From Terrimonas sp937888905 (GTDB taxonomy: Bacteria > Bacteroidota > Bacteroidia > Chitinophagales > Chitinophagaceae), in the NCBI GenBank assembly GCA_937888905.1, contig CALATA010000014.1:1-64000 (forward strand): a stretch of DNA of 64,000 nucleotides, written 5' to 3'. Below the pieces are notes generated by a model that was not told where the DNA came from, made no database searches, and saw nothing but the letters and a program-made list of their open reading frames with translations. The position numbers were made by a program, and so were the translations under genes. This document shows positions 34,901 through 42,876 of the stretch, piece after piece (positions within the stretch are counted from its first letter, which is position 1; every line of letters begins with the position of its first letter).

Positions 34901-35029
34901 ATCTCGAAGTATTCCGGGCTTGATCCTGAAGTGAGCTCACAGAGCGGCAACCAGAATACCGCGGGATATGATTGGGCTACCGTACCACAGCCACGTACGA
35001 TACAGGTTGGATTAAATGTTTCATTTTAA
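31985..35029 (+). CDS. susC: SusC/RagA-family TonB-linked outer membrane protein
   Basis: 1014 residues. Signal peptide 1-23 (LHAQ), carboxypeptidase-D-like beta-sandwich (about 28-95, ISGIITQAETNTPVEGATIS), plug domain starting QLDDVIVTGYSTQNKR with GVTFRVRGNNSIN and PLYIIDGVIVSN, then a 22-strand barrel to the C-terminal Phe (IQVGLNVSF). It imports a large ligand captured by its SusD lid. It has no N-terminal STN domain, so no anti-sigma signalling is expected. SusD follows after 12 nt. Because the next gene is a secreted peptidase and no glycosidase is near, peptides are a more likely substrate than glycans. Confidence 0.95.
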   Translation: MRRQFMSVLLLVLTGLAAQLHAQLPARTISGIITQAETNTPVEGATISAGRHQTVSRKDGSFQIEVADNTRTLTITHSSFTLQEVKLTSTSSYNVTLQSASKQLDDVIVTGYSTQNKRFIAGSIASISADDIKNIPAAGFNQLLQGKAAGVQVTANSGVPGGGVTFRVRGNNSINASADPLYIIDGVIVSNTDLIRTSLGNQQQSNPLADINPADIQSIQILKDANATAIYGSQGANGVVIVTTKRGRQNSAGKVSLHVSQGWSDAPKKFKLVTGPENGLLVNESRINTAIDQGIDPSTITLPYNPDTLQTYDRISGLFRTARTQNYELGLQGGSERSTYYASFSYLKQEGIVRPSNFERFATRLNYDNQINRILKAGTSVNISRTYRNVSVNDNSPTGVINSAIFPRSFLPIYNANGTYARYGSFDNHIALIENLDNNAVGWRTIGNVFAEIALLKELKFRTSYSLDYNSMYENNYANTLISAGIASNGSATSNETKNTVFTADQVLTYIKNIGRRHSVNALIGNSINTVLFQNTNATGTGFPSNSIKAISAAANRSGSSSRSLAKLVSFFAKGSYTFDNKYTFDGSIRADASSRFGVNKRWGYFPSGGFTWRLSQEDFIQRLDFFDDLKVRGSIGLSGTQNGIDAYAAPGLWSTGYNYLDQPGTAPAQLANPDLTWETTRQVDIGTEFTILNKRLTVTLDYYNKYTYDLLLNVPVPYRSGFTTYLQNFGAVRNKGWELSLHTNNISTADFSWTTDFNISWNTNRIEKLASDITLGASGRNTSILREGHPVNSFYLYKQLYVDPQTGNAVYEDLNKDGIITAADRQIVGNANPNYYGGLNNTLNYKNFELNFFFFFTQGNKILNMQNFFLVHGGTQANIGFLPIQLERWQRPGDITDIPRLTTYSGNPSENGGAANNYGGNVANLSSRYLEDASFIRLRNVSLSYQFPSQVINRLRLSSLRAYVQVTNLFTISKYSGLDPEVSSQSGNQNTAGYDWATVPQPRTIQVGLNVSF

Positions 35030-35041
35030 AAGTCTTCATGT

Positions 35042-36379
35042 ATGAAAACAAACTATTTTCTTTTATCATTTTCCATACTTGCCGTATTCAGCTCCTGCAA
35101 GAAATTTCTGACGGAGAGTCCCAATAACCAGATCCCTTCTGAAGTGGCGATCGTGGACGCAGGATCGGCGAGAGCGGCGATCATCGGCGCTTACGATGGT
35201 GTGCAGAGTTATTACGCCGGTTCCTATCCGACTCTTGGCACCATCACTGCAGATCAGGTGGTATTCAACGGTACCCTGAGTCAGTACCTGCAATTGGATC
35301 AGAATGCGATACCCGCCGACAACGTTACCACCGTTGCTGCGTACCAGGGCATTTACCGCACTATCAATTCAGCTAACAGTGTAATTGCCTATGTGCCCGG
35401 ATTGACCGATCCGTCATTGCCGGCTGCTGAAAAAGATAAAATACTGGGTGAAGCTTATTTCATCCGCGCACTTGGTTACTTCGACCTGGCCAGGGGATGG
35501 GGAGGCGTGCAATTGCAGTTGACGCCTACGGCAAATATTTCCGGCATCAAAGGCGTAAGAAGAAGCACGCTGGAACAAACCTATGATCAGGTATTGAATG
35601 ACCTTATTGAAGCGGAACGTTTGTTACCGGAAGAAGCCAGCACCAGGAACCGCGCCCAGAAGAGCACGGCCCGCGCCTTGCGTGCCAGATTGCATCTCTA
35701 CCGCAAGCAATGGCGCGATGCGGAGTTGTACGCCACGCAGGTGATAGACAATCCCAAGTACCAGTTGGTGACGCCTTACAAAACCTTTTTTACTACACCA
35801 TTTCAAACAAGAGAGTCGGTATTAGAGCTCGCGTATTCCAACAACGACCGCAATACATTCTGGAATCTCTGGTATCCGAGTTCGTCGGGAGGACAATACA
35901 CGCTCAAACCTTCCGCTTCTTTTATTGCTAAAGTAAACAACCCGGCTATCGGCGGCACACGAAGCACGTTGATCGCAGGAACGGGTAACAATGTTTACGG
36001 TGTGTTGTACAATACGGTTGGCGTAAGCACCGATCCGTCTTATCTCATCCGCATCGCCGAATTATATCTTATCCGCGCAGAAGCACGCGCGCAGCAGGAA
36101 TTCCTGAACGAAGCCCGGAATGATCTCAATGCCGTCAGAAGCCGTGCAGGTGTGGGGAATACAACAGCCGTCACCAAGGAACAGGTATTACTGGCCATAG
36201 AAGAAGAGAACGGGATTGAATTTGCATTCGAAGCGCATCGCTGGTTTGACCTGGTACGTACCCGCAGGGCAGGAGAGGTGTTGGGATTGACCAACGAAAA
36301 TTATTGGCTCTTCCCGCTTCCCTTGTCTGATGTGCTTTCTGACCCCGATCTTAATGGGCAGAATAATCCCGGTTACTGA
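35042..36379 (+). CDS. susD: SusD/RagB-family surface nutrient-binding lipoprotein
   Basis: 445 residues. Lipoprotein signal with Cys19 (LAVFSSC), then KKFLTESPNNQIP, the usual start of mature SusD proteins. TPR-like helices follow (AYFIRALGYFDLARGWGGV, then RARLHLYRKQWRDAELYA). The C-terminal signature is EENGIEFAFEAHRWFDLVRT and the end FPLPLSDVLSDP plus GQNNPGY. It caps the SusC barrel on the cell surface. It is 12 nt downstream of susC and is the second gene of the pair. Confidence 0.95.
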   Translation: MKTNYFLLSFSILAVFSSCKKFLTESPNNQIPSEVAIVDAGSARAAIIGAYDGVQSYYAGSYPTLGTITADQVVFNGTLSQYLQLDQNAIPADNVTTVAAYQGIYRTINSANSVIAYVPGLTDPSLPAAEKDKILGEAYFIRALGYFDLARGWGGVQLQLTPTANISGIKGVRRSTLEQTYDQVLNDLIEAERLLPEEASTRNRAQKSTARALRARLHLYRKQWRDAELYATQVIDNPKYQLVTPYKTFFTTPFQTRESVLELAYSNNDRNTFWNLWYPSSSGGQYTLKPSASFIAKVNNPAIGGTRSTLIAGTGNNVYGVLYNTVGVSTDPSYLIRIAELYLIRAEARAQQEFLNEARNDLNAVRSRAGVGNTTAVTKEQVLLAIEEENGIEFAFEAHRWFDLVRTRRAGEVLGLTNENYWLFPLPLSDVLSDPDLNGQNNPGY

Positions 36380-36383
36380 AGAC

Positions 36384-36500
36384 ATAAATGTGCAAATGTG
36401 CCCCGCCTGCGGCGGGGGCCATGTGTAAATGTGAAATGAACTCTCTATTATCCGAAAAAGCTGTTTGATTTCCACATTTGCCTATTTGCAAATAACCACT
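36384..36500 (+). repeat. 8-bp-period ATGTG element with GC hairpin
   Basis: AAATGTGC-type octamers flank a CCCCGCC TGC GGCGGGG hairpin (about 36398-36416), continue as CCATGTGTAAATGTGAAATG, and about 40 bp later partly repeat in inverted form as CCACATTTGCCTATTTGC. A second copy of the same design is at 61323-61415. Confidence 0.65.
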
Positions 36501-36507
36501 TATTCAT

Positions 36508-36563
36508 CATTGACGATTCACGATTCACCATTCACCATTCACTATTCACTATTCACAATTCTC
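36508..36563 (+). repeat. Heptamer array just upstream of the M14 gene
   Basis: CATTGAC, GATTCAC, GATTCAC, CATTCAC, CATTCAC, TATTCAC, TATTCAC, AATTCTC: eight 7-bp units, ending 4 bp before the ATG at 36568. The 188-bp susD-M14 gap is almost entirely repeats. Confidence 0.92.
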
Positions 36564-36567
36564 AAAC

Positions 36568-39159
36568 ATGAAAAGAATACAATTAACCAGTCTCCTCATT
36601 GCACTTGCACTGCTGCTGCCTTTTGCATCGCGTTCGCAACAGAAATATTTTTTTGCAGATGGCGGTCCTTTTGATCCGAAAGTGCCGACACCGGAATCTT
36701 TCCTGGGTTATGACATCGGTACCTTCTATACGCGTCATGATCAGCTGATAGCCTATTTGAAAGAATTGGCAAGAGTATCCGACAGGGTACACCTGGAAGT
36801 GATCGGAAAAACATACGAACAACGTGAGCAGGTAATTCTCACCATCACTTCTCCCGAAAACTACCGCAATATCGAATCGATCCGCACCGCGCATCTCGCA
36901 CAGGCAGACCCTGCAAAACCCGCGCTGACCGCCAGCGCTCCGGTAGTGGTATTGCTCGGTTACAGCGTACATGGTAACGAAACATCGAGTGGAGAAGCCG
37001 GCATTCTCACCGCTTATTACCTGGCCGCCAGCCAGAGTGAGGAAACAAAGAAATGGTTATCCGAATCCGTAGTGCTGCTTGATCCGTCCTTAAACCCCGA
37101 TGGCCGCGACCGCGCTGCCAACTGGCACAATTCCTATCATTCCGAACCCTACTCCTCCGATCCGCTGGATAAAGAACATGTGGAAGGATGGCCCAATGGA
37201 AGATCCAATCATTACCTCGCCAACCTCAACCGCGACTGGTTAAGCGCCACACAAATCGAAAGCCAGAACCGACTGAAGTTCTTTCACCGCTGGTATCCGA
37301 ATGTGCACATCGACTTCCACGAGATGGGCGCCAACAGCACGTATTATTTTGAACCATCACCCAAAAGAACGCAAAGCCCGATCGTACCGCAGGCTTCTTA
37401 TGATTTCAATACAACATTGGCAAGGTATCATGCGGATGCATTGGACAAAATCGGTTCACTTTATTTTACCAAAGAACAATTTGATAATCTTTCTCCCATC
37501 TACGGTTCTACCTACCCGGATTTCTTTGGGGCAGTTGGCGTTACGTTCGAGCAAGCCAGCAGCAGGGGTTTGCTGACAGAAACGGAGACCGGTCTATTGA
37601 GTTTTGCTTTTACGATCCGCAATCAATTCCTTACCGGCCTGGCTACTGTGCGCGGAGCGGTAGCCGAGAAGACCGGCCTGTTTAAACTGCAAAAGGAATT
37701 TTTCCAATCGGCCCTGACCCAGGGGAAAGCTTATCCGGTGAAACAATGGGTATTCGGCGATGCGAAAGATCAATCATTGACCAATCATTTTCTTGATCTG
37801 CTCTTGCAGCACCAGGTGGAAGTGTATGAAATCGGCGACCGTGTAGTGACTGCCGGAAAAACATTTGACAAAGGGAAGGCTTATGTGGTTCCCGCCGATC
37901 AGCCTAATTTCCGTATCGTGCATTCGATCTTTGAAGAAACCGCGCCACTGGCCGACAGCCAGTTTTATGACAATACATCCTGGTCGCTTATCCACGCTTA
38001 CGGATTGCAATATGCCAAACAAACAGCGGCAGGTAACCGCGGTAACCGTGTAACAACGGTGCCGCAACGAAGTGGCAGCGTTACCGGCGCACAAAGCGGC
38101 GTAGGTTATGTAGTAAGCTGGTCGGAGTATGATGCTTCAAAATTATTACAGCTTTTGCTGGATAAGGATATTGTGGTGAAAAGCGCGCACCGGCCTTTTA
38201 CCATTAAAAAGGACAATGGACAATTGGCATTCAGTTATGGTTCACTTGTCATACCCACGGCTTCGCAACGCATAGCACCGGATAGTTTGTACCGCTTGTT
38301 GAAAACAGCGGCAGCACTGGCGAAAGTTGATATCGTTCCCGTTTCCACGGGCTTCAGTCTGGAAGGGATCGATCTGGGCAGCAACAATATCAAAGCGGTG
38401 CGCAAACCGGCGATTGCGGTGATATTTGGTACAGGTGTAAACTATGAAGAAGCCGGCCAGGTATGGTTTTTATTGAATCAGCAGGTGGGCGTGGCGCCGA
38501 CCAAACTCGATATCGGTACTTTGCCGCGCGCGGGTATTAGCCGTTACAATACCATTATCCTGCCAAGCGGAAGTTATAACACACTGGATAAAGCAACCGT
38601 AGCCAAACTGAAAAGCTGGGTAGCCGATGGCGGCACGTTGATTTTGTTTAAAAACGCGATCGACTGGGCCATTCAACAGGAGATTTTAAAAGAACGTCTG
38701 GCCGTAGACAGCAGCGAAGGAAAGCTGACAGAGCGGCTCGATTATGCCAGCCAGGAAGCAACCGAAGCGGCCCGCCGGATCAATGGTGGTGTGTTTTCGG
38801 CAGACATCGACATATCTCATCCCATTGCATTCGGACTGAGCAACCGTAAAATATTTTTCACCAAAAACAGTCAGACGATCTTGTTGTCATCGCGCAATAA
38901 ATACGCAACGGTGGCCAAATATGATGCGGCGTCTTATGTTGGCGGATATGTATCAAAGAAAAACATCGGACGTATCAACAACACTGCGGCTATTCTTGTA
39001 AGCCAGGAGGGCAGTGGAAAGATCATTTCATTTGCGGATGATCCTACTTACCGCAGCTACTGGCATGGCACAGACCGTCTTTTGTTGAATGCCATCTATT
39101 TTGGCAACCAGATTCAGTTGCGCAGCGGATTTATTGGCGCGGCGGAAGAAGAGGAATAA
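36568..39159 (+). CDS. Large secreted M14-family zinc carboxypeptidase
   Basis: 863 residues with a signal peptide (1-23). The M14 domain spans about 45-360: H135 and E138 in SVHGNETSS, LNPDGRDRAANW, LNRDWLS (substrate Asn-Arg), HIDFHEMG (third zinc His) and the catalytic Glu near VTFEQASSRG. After it comes a ~480-residue part with a GATase1-like fold (IPSG-like NTIILPSGSYNTLDKATVAKL, and GGTLILFKNAIDW). It lies downstream of SusCD in the same direction, suggesting that it trims peptides outside or in the periplasm. A repeat-filled gap separates it, so it may be transcribed separately. Confidence 0.92.
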   Translation: MKRIQLTSLLIALALLLPFASRSQQKYFFADGGPFDPKVPTPESFLGYDIGTFYTRHDQLIAYLKELARVSDRVHLEVIGKTYEQREQVILTITSPENYRNIESIRTAHLAQADPAKPALTASAPVVVLLGYSVHGNETSSGEAGILTAYYLAASQSEETKKWLSESVVLLDPSLNPDGRDRAANWHNSYHSEPYSSDPLDKEHVEGWPNGRSNHYLANLNRDWLSATQIESQNRLKFFHRWYPNVHIDFHEMGANSTYYFEPSPKRTQSPIVPQASYDFNTTLARYHADALDKIGSLYFTKEQFDNLSPIYGSTYPDFFGAVGVTFEQASSRGLLTETETGLLSFAFTIRNQFLTGLATVRGAVAEKTGLFKLQKEFFQSALTQGKAYPVKQWVFGDAKDQSLTNHFLDLLLQHQVEVYEIGDRVVTAGKTFDKGKAYVVPADQPNFRIVHSIFEETAPLADSQFYDNTSWSLIHAYGLQYAKQTAAGNRGNRVTTVPQRSGSVTGAQSGVGYVVSWSEYDASKLLQLLLDKDIVVKSAHRPFTIKKDNGQLAFSYGSLVIPTASQRIAPDSLYRLLKTAAALAKVDIVPVSTGFSLEGIDLGSNNIKAVRKPAIAVIFGTGVNYEEAGQVWFLLNQQVGVAPTKLDIGTLPRAGISRYNTIILPSGSYNTLDKATVAKLKSWVADGGTLILFKNAIDWAIQQEILKERLAVDSSEGKLTERLDYASQEATEAARRINGGVFSADIDISHPIAFGLSNRKIFFTKNSQTILLSSRNKYATVAKYDAASYVGGYVSKKNIGRINNTAAILVSQEGSGKIISFADDPTYRSYWHGTDRLLLNAIYFGNQIQLRSGFIGAAEEEE

Positions 39160-39182
39160 CACACTAGCCCTGCTATATACGG

Positions 39183-39213
39183 AGCCTGTGGCGTATGCCG
39201 CAGGCTTTTTTTG
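39183..39213 (+). terminator. Terminator after the M14 gene
   Basis: AGCCTGTGGC (39183-39192) pairs with GCCGCAGGCT (39197-39206) over a GTAT loop (one T-G pair), followed by TTTTTT. The T-run's TTTG (39210-39213) also sits 17 bp before TATATTCG (39231-39238), a possible promoter for the nucleosidase. Confidence 0.9.
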
Positions 39214-39249
39214 TTCCATAAAATCCGTTGTATATTCGGCGCTTAATTA

Positions 39250-39861
39250 ATGCAAACAAGCAGTATGGGAAATAGCCTTGATCTTTCCGTTTACCTGAAC
39301 GATCCTCTTTTTGTTTTTGCTTTGGCATCCGAAGAGGCCGAGCAGTTTATTCAATATAATCCGCTTATCGTTGGGGTGGGAAAGGTGAATGCGGCCATTG
39401 GTCTTTCCAAATACCTGCATCAACACCGTCCCGGCATCATCATCAACCTCGGTTCTGCTGGCAGCAGCCGTTTTGCAAGGGGAGAAGTGGTATGCTGCAA
39501 TCGTTTTATACAACGCGATATGGATGTGCGCGGTCTCGGATTTCAATTATACGAAACACCGTTCTCGGATCATGGGCCGCTGCTGGAATATGGTTTAAGT
39601 ATTGAGGCCTTACCACAGGGCATCTGCGGTACGGGTGACAGTTTTGAAATGCAACATCTTACTGAAGATTATGACGTGGTAGATATGGAAGCCTATCCGT
39701 TGGCTTATATTGCGAAGCAGGAAAATATTCCTTTCCTCTGCCTGAAATATATAACCGATGGCGCCGACGAAACCGCAGGTGCAGACTGGACGGAGGAAGT
39801 GCATAAAGCGGCGATGGTGTTCCGGAAATTATTTGGTGTGGCGACTGTTACGCCACAATAG
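39250..39861 (+). CDS. MTA/SAH-nucleosidase-like protein
   Basis: 203 residues of the phosphorylase superfamily. Motifs: FALASEEAEQF, IVGVGKVNAAIGLSKYL, IINLGSAGSSR, CGTGDSFEMQ, DVVDMEAYPLAYIAK (ribose-binding M-E and surrounding), and LKYITDGADE (catalytic Asp of nucleosidases). It probably hydrolyses a modified adenosine or inosine nucleoside; which one is not clear. An alternative start is ATG 39265 (MGNSLD). Its 3' end overlaps the stop of the convergent membrane-protein gene by 14 nt. Confidence 0.82.
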   Translation: MQTSSMGNSLDLSVYLNDPLFVFALASEEAEQFIQYNPLIVGVGKVNAAIGLSKYLHQHRPGIIINLGSAGSSRFARGEVVCCNRFIQRDMDVRGLGFQLYETPFSDHGPLLEYGLSIEALPQGICGTGDSFEMQHLTEDYDVVDMEAYPLAYIAKQENIPFLCLKYITDGADETAGADWTEEVHKAAMVFRKLFGVATVTPQ

Positions 39862-40495
39862 GCGAAGCAGGCAGGGCTTGCATATTTCTGTCGATAGTTT
39901 GCAGTGTATCTCTTCCAAACTCCCGCAGGATGCCATCAATGATTTCTTTGGCTGAACCGGCGGGAACGATCACCTCTGAAGTGAAAGCGGCAATTTTCTC
40001 CGGCGAAGGATGTGCGGTCAACAGTTGCAGGATTTGTTCCTTAAAAGATACCAGTTCTGCCTGTTGATATTTATTCCGGTACGGCGCAATGAAAATAATA
40101 AAACGATCAAAGCAAACCGAATCACATTGCCGTTCAAAATATGCTTCCGCATAACGGGAGAAACTCCGCAGTCCAACCGGAAACGATTCGCCGGCATGGC
40201 GGATATTGAAAAAGTTGAGGTCTGCCACACCATGCGTAACCATTCCTACGCCGATAGCCAATGCCCATTCACCCGGTAGCTGCAGCAACTGGTCTTCAAT
40301 GGTCAGTTTGCCGGGGGCCAGTAAGAGGTATAAGCTCGCAGCCAACACACCATAGAAAAGACAATAGGTCAGCACCACTGGTGAGTAACGTACCAGGAAA
40401 AAATAATTACTAAAACGTTTGCTGTTCCACACACTGATATAGGTAAAAACAAAAGAAGTCGTAAATGCCGCAAAGCATAGCCAGAACGTGCTCAT
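39848..40495 (-). CDS. Membrane protein of unknown function, last gene of sensory operon
   Basis: 215 residues. Two N-terminal membrane segments (about 2-20 FWLCFAAFTTSFVFTYI and 42-58 TYCLFYGVLAASLYLLL) and possibly a third near 76-90 are followed by a soluble C-terminal ~120 residues with no recognised motif (DRFIIFIAPYRNKY; ILREFGRDTLQTIDRNM). It lies 9 nt after the winged-helix gene. No function is assigned. Confidence 0.65.
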   Translation of the reverse strand: MSTFWLCFAAFTTSFVFTYISVWNSKRFSNYFFLVRYSPVVLTYCLFYGVLAASLYLLLAPGKLTIEDQLLQLPGEWALAIGVGMVTHGVADLNFFNIRHAGESFPVGLRSFSRYAEAYFERQCDSVCFDRFIIFIAPYRNKYQQAELVSFKEQILQLLTAHPSPEKIAAFTSEVIVPAGSAKEIIDGILREFGRDTLQTIDRNMQALPASPIVA

Positions 40496-40504
40496 AATAA
40501 AAAA

Positions 40505-40729
40505 TTAGTACAGCATTCGTTTGAGTTGGTAATCTTGTTCCCGGTGATTAAGACTGAGAAGTTCCCCTTCTTTTACTACCACCTTTGCTTCCAGCAAATG
40601 GTTGACTGAATGCAGAACGAGTGTATCTGTGCTGCGCGTGCGGAAAGAGAGTTCTTCTACGCTGAGCGGTTTGTTCATCTGCTGCAGGATTTGCAAGATG
40701 GCTTGTGTCAGTGGTTGAGCATTGTTCAT
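40505..40729 (-). CDS. Small winged-helix-like protein
   Basis: 74 residues. The pattern TQAILQILQQMNKPLSVEEL, FRTRSTDTLVLHSVNHLLEA, KVVVKEGELLSLN fits a winged helix of the kind found in DprA C-terminal or MarR-like modules: three helices and a wing. It lacks any other domain. It is 12 nt downstream of the response-regulator gene and 9 nt before a membrane-protein gene. It could be a DNA-binding or protein-binding accessory of the two-component system; this is inference. Confidence 0.65.
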   Translation of the reverse strand: MNNAQPLTQAILQILQQMNKPLSVEELSFRTRSTDTLVLHSVNHLLEAKVVVKEGELLSLNHREQDYQLKRMLY

Positions 40730-40741
40730 TGAAGTAAATGT

Positions 40742-41410
40742 TCAGGGAGTATAGATGCCGATTTTGACGGCGTACATCGCCATCGCCACGCGGTTTTTAA
40801 AGCCAAAACGCTGGAACAATGCTTCGCGGTAACCGTCGATGGTTTTGACGCTTACATTCATTACATCTGCAATTTGCACATAGGTCATGTCGGTGCAGGC
40901 GAGCTTCAGAAATTCTCTTTCGCGTTCTGACATATTTTGTGCTTGTTGTCCTGCGGAACTATTATTCAGTTTCTGGTCGCGTACTTCAGTCGCGCGTTCA
41001 GAGTAGTAATAGCCGCCGCTGCTGATGGCTTCCAGCGCGTGATGGATGTCTTCCACTTCAATGTCTTTGGACAAATAGCCGCGTACCCCCAATTGCAGCA
41101 TGCGCAATATGGCTTCTTCGTTTTCAAACATGGAAATCACCAGGATCCGTATACCTGGATGGAAATGATGCAGCCAGGAAACCGTTTCGTAACCGTCCAT
41201 ATCAGGCATGTCGATATCCATCAGCATGATATCGGGAATGGTGCGCTTGTTCAATTTTTCTTTCAGGTCGAGACCGCTTTCCGCTTCGAACAAAACACTG
41301 TATCTGCGATGCGTGTCACCGAGATTGATGAGTTTGATAAGGCCTTTCCGGAAAAGGTTATGGTCGTCTACGATGGCAATTTTGATAGGCGAGAAGGGAT
41401 GAATATTCAT
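40742..41410 (-). CDS. NarL/LuxR-type response regulator
   Basis: 222 residues. The receiver domain (about 10-128) has the acidic pair in IVDDHNLFR, phospho-acceptor Asp in IMLMDIDMPDMDG (about 62) and Lys in GYLSKDIE. The C-terminal LuxR helix-turn-helix is MSEREREFLKLACTDM, TYVQIADVMNVSVKTIDGYR. It should be phosphorylated by the histidine kinase encoded immediately upstream, with which it overlaps by 4 nt. Confidence 0.94.
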   Translation of the reverse strand: MNIHPFSPIKIAIVDDHNLFRKGLIKLINLGDTHRRYSVLFEAESGLDLKEKLNKRTIPDIMLMDIDMPDMDGYETVSWLHHFHPGIRILVISMFENEEAILRMLQLGVRGYLSKDIEVEDIHHALEAISSGGYYYSERATEVRDQKLNNSSAGQQAQNMSEREREFLKLACTDMTYVQIADVMNVSVKTIDGYREALFQRFGFKNRVAMAMYAVKIGIYTP

Positions 41411-42219
41411 GCGTTCAGGATCTTGGGATGAGCAATAGTTATTTCAACGGTGGTGCCCTGATCAGGCTGGCTGGTTAGTCCGAATTCAGCATGAATCAGG
41501 CTGGCGCGTTTGCGCATATTAATGAGGCCGGTGCTTTTGCGGCTGCCGCTTTCTTCGAGTGCTTCGGCAGGATTGAAACCGATGCCGTTGTCGGCGATGC
41601 GCAACCTGAAGCAATCCCGGTCGTAATCAATGGTGGCAGAGAGTTGCGTAGCTTTTGAATACTTTACTACATTATTCAGCACTTCCTGGCACAGCCGGTA
41701 GAGAATGATCTCGTGTTCTGCCGGCAGACGGTATTCGGAGCCGTTTTTAACAGCGGTGAGCTGGTACTTTTTGGCTTTGGTAACGCGGTTGAGTTCGTTC
41801 TCGAAGGCTTTTGCAAAACCGATGTGCATGATATGATCGGTATTAAGACTGGCGCTCAATGCTTTCAACTCGCCCATCAACTGCTTGGCCAGCGATTTTG
41901 TTTCGAGGATGTTTTCTCTGGTGGCTTGCGGAGTTTGCGGTAAAATCTCCGATAGGTTGATATTGATCAGCGAAACCAGGTGGCTGATATTGGCGTGTAA
42001 CTCTTTGGAAATATGATCGAGTGTTTGCTCCTGGATTTCCAACTTGGATTGCAGGAGCGTCTGGCCAAAAGCTTCGCGAAGTTCAAGGACTTCACGCTGA
42101 TGCCGGAATCGTTTTTTCTGGTACAGAAACAGAAAGTATACACCGGCGGCGCATACAAATAAGATTAATAATGTGGTGATGAGAATGACGAGGGCAGTGG
42201 TTTCGGTTGGGGTTTGCAT
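41407..42219 (-). CDS. Membrane histidine kinase (HisKA_3-like)
   Basis: 270 residues. One N-terminal membrane segment (about 9-33), a coiled-coil-like linker, and a dimerisation helix with the candidate phospho-His75 in SKELHANISHLVSL. The ATPase domain has the N box LCQEVLNNVVKYS, the G box IADNGIGFNPAEA, and STGLINMRKRASLI with DQGTTVEITI. It has no extracellular sensor, so the upstream membrane protein, which overlaps its start by 55 nt, may provide the input. It pairs with the overlapping response regulator. Confidence 0.92.
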   Translation of the reverse strand: MQTPTETTALVILITTLLILFVCAAGVYFLFLYQKKRFRHQREVLELREAFGQTLLQSKLEIQEQTLDHISKELHANISHLVSLININLSEILPQTPQATRENILETKSLAKQLMGELKALSASLNTDHIMHIGFAKAFENELNRVTKAKKYQLTAVKNGSEYRLPAEHEIILYRLCQEVLNNVVKYSKATQLSATIDYDRDCFRLRIADNGIGFNPAEALEESGSRKSTGLINMRKRASLIHAEFGLTSQPDQGTTVEITIAHPKILNA

Positions 42220-42857
42220 AAAAAGGCAATTAGGAATAAGGTATAAGAGAGAATGTTGAGCGCATCGTTGTAGTAAAGAGTTGCTGACGCTGTCTTTAAA
42301 TTCGTTTTATTCAGATAGTCAATAAAGGAGAAAACGGGAAGATTGGCCATGTTGTAAATAAAAACACCGATAGATATCCATACACCAGGGTCTTTTTCCA
42401 ATCGGATCACTTCATCATTCTTTAGCAATTGCCTGAAATAAAATAGGGCAAATAAAATGGCTGGAAAACTATGCAGTAGAAAATAAGCAACATGACTGGT
42501 ATGCGTGTAAAAGATATAGATTCCGATAAGTGATAACAACGCCAGGGCCCCGATCCAGCGAATAGCTTTTTTTACTCTTTCTGATGTCATCATATCATGG
42601 TAAAACCAGACTAAGAGCGCAAGCCGAATCAGGTGCCCGGCGTTATAAATCCAGGCGTTAGTCTGAGCATAACCGCTCATCTTGTACCAATCTGTTGACC
42701 AGAAGATCGATCCCAACTCTATGACCAATGTTGCAAATAACAAAGCAGAGAATATCCGGTAAGGCTTCGGCCACTTTTCAATAAAAACACGAAGACTCAA
42801 TACTGCGGCAAGCAGCATCGGGATAAGGTATAGTTGGTATAAGTAGAAACGATGCAT
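42165..42857 (-). CDS. Seven-TM-like membrane protein, possible kinase input
   Basis: 230 residues with about seven hydrophobic segments (YLIPMLLAAVLSLRVFI, FSALLFATLVIELGSIFW, IYNAGHLIRLALLVWFY, IGALALLSLIGIYIFY, VAYFLLHSFPAILFALFYF, WISIGVFIYNMANLPVF, LNILSYTLFLIAFLC). No enzymatic motif is seen. The 55-nt overlap with the kinase start indicates tight coupling, and the kinase lacks its own sensor, so a receptor role is plausible. It starts 20 nt after the CPPRC-tail gene. Confidence 0.72.
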   Translation of the reverse strand: MHRFYLYQLYLIPMLLAAVLSLRVFIEKWPKPYRIFSALLFATLVIELGSIFWSTDWYKMSGYAQTNAWIYNAGHLIRLALLVWFYHDMMTSERVKKAIRWIGALALLSLIGIYIFYTHTSHVAYFLLHSFPAILFALFYFRQLLKNDEVIRLEKDPGVWISIGVFIYNMANLPVFSFIDYLNKTNLKTASATLYYNDALNILSYTLFLIAFLCKPQPKPLPSSFSSPHY

Positions 42858-42876
42858 CTGGACAAATTACAAAAAA

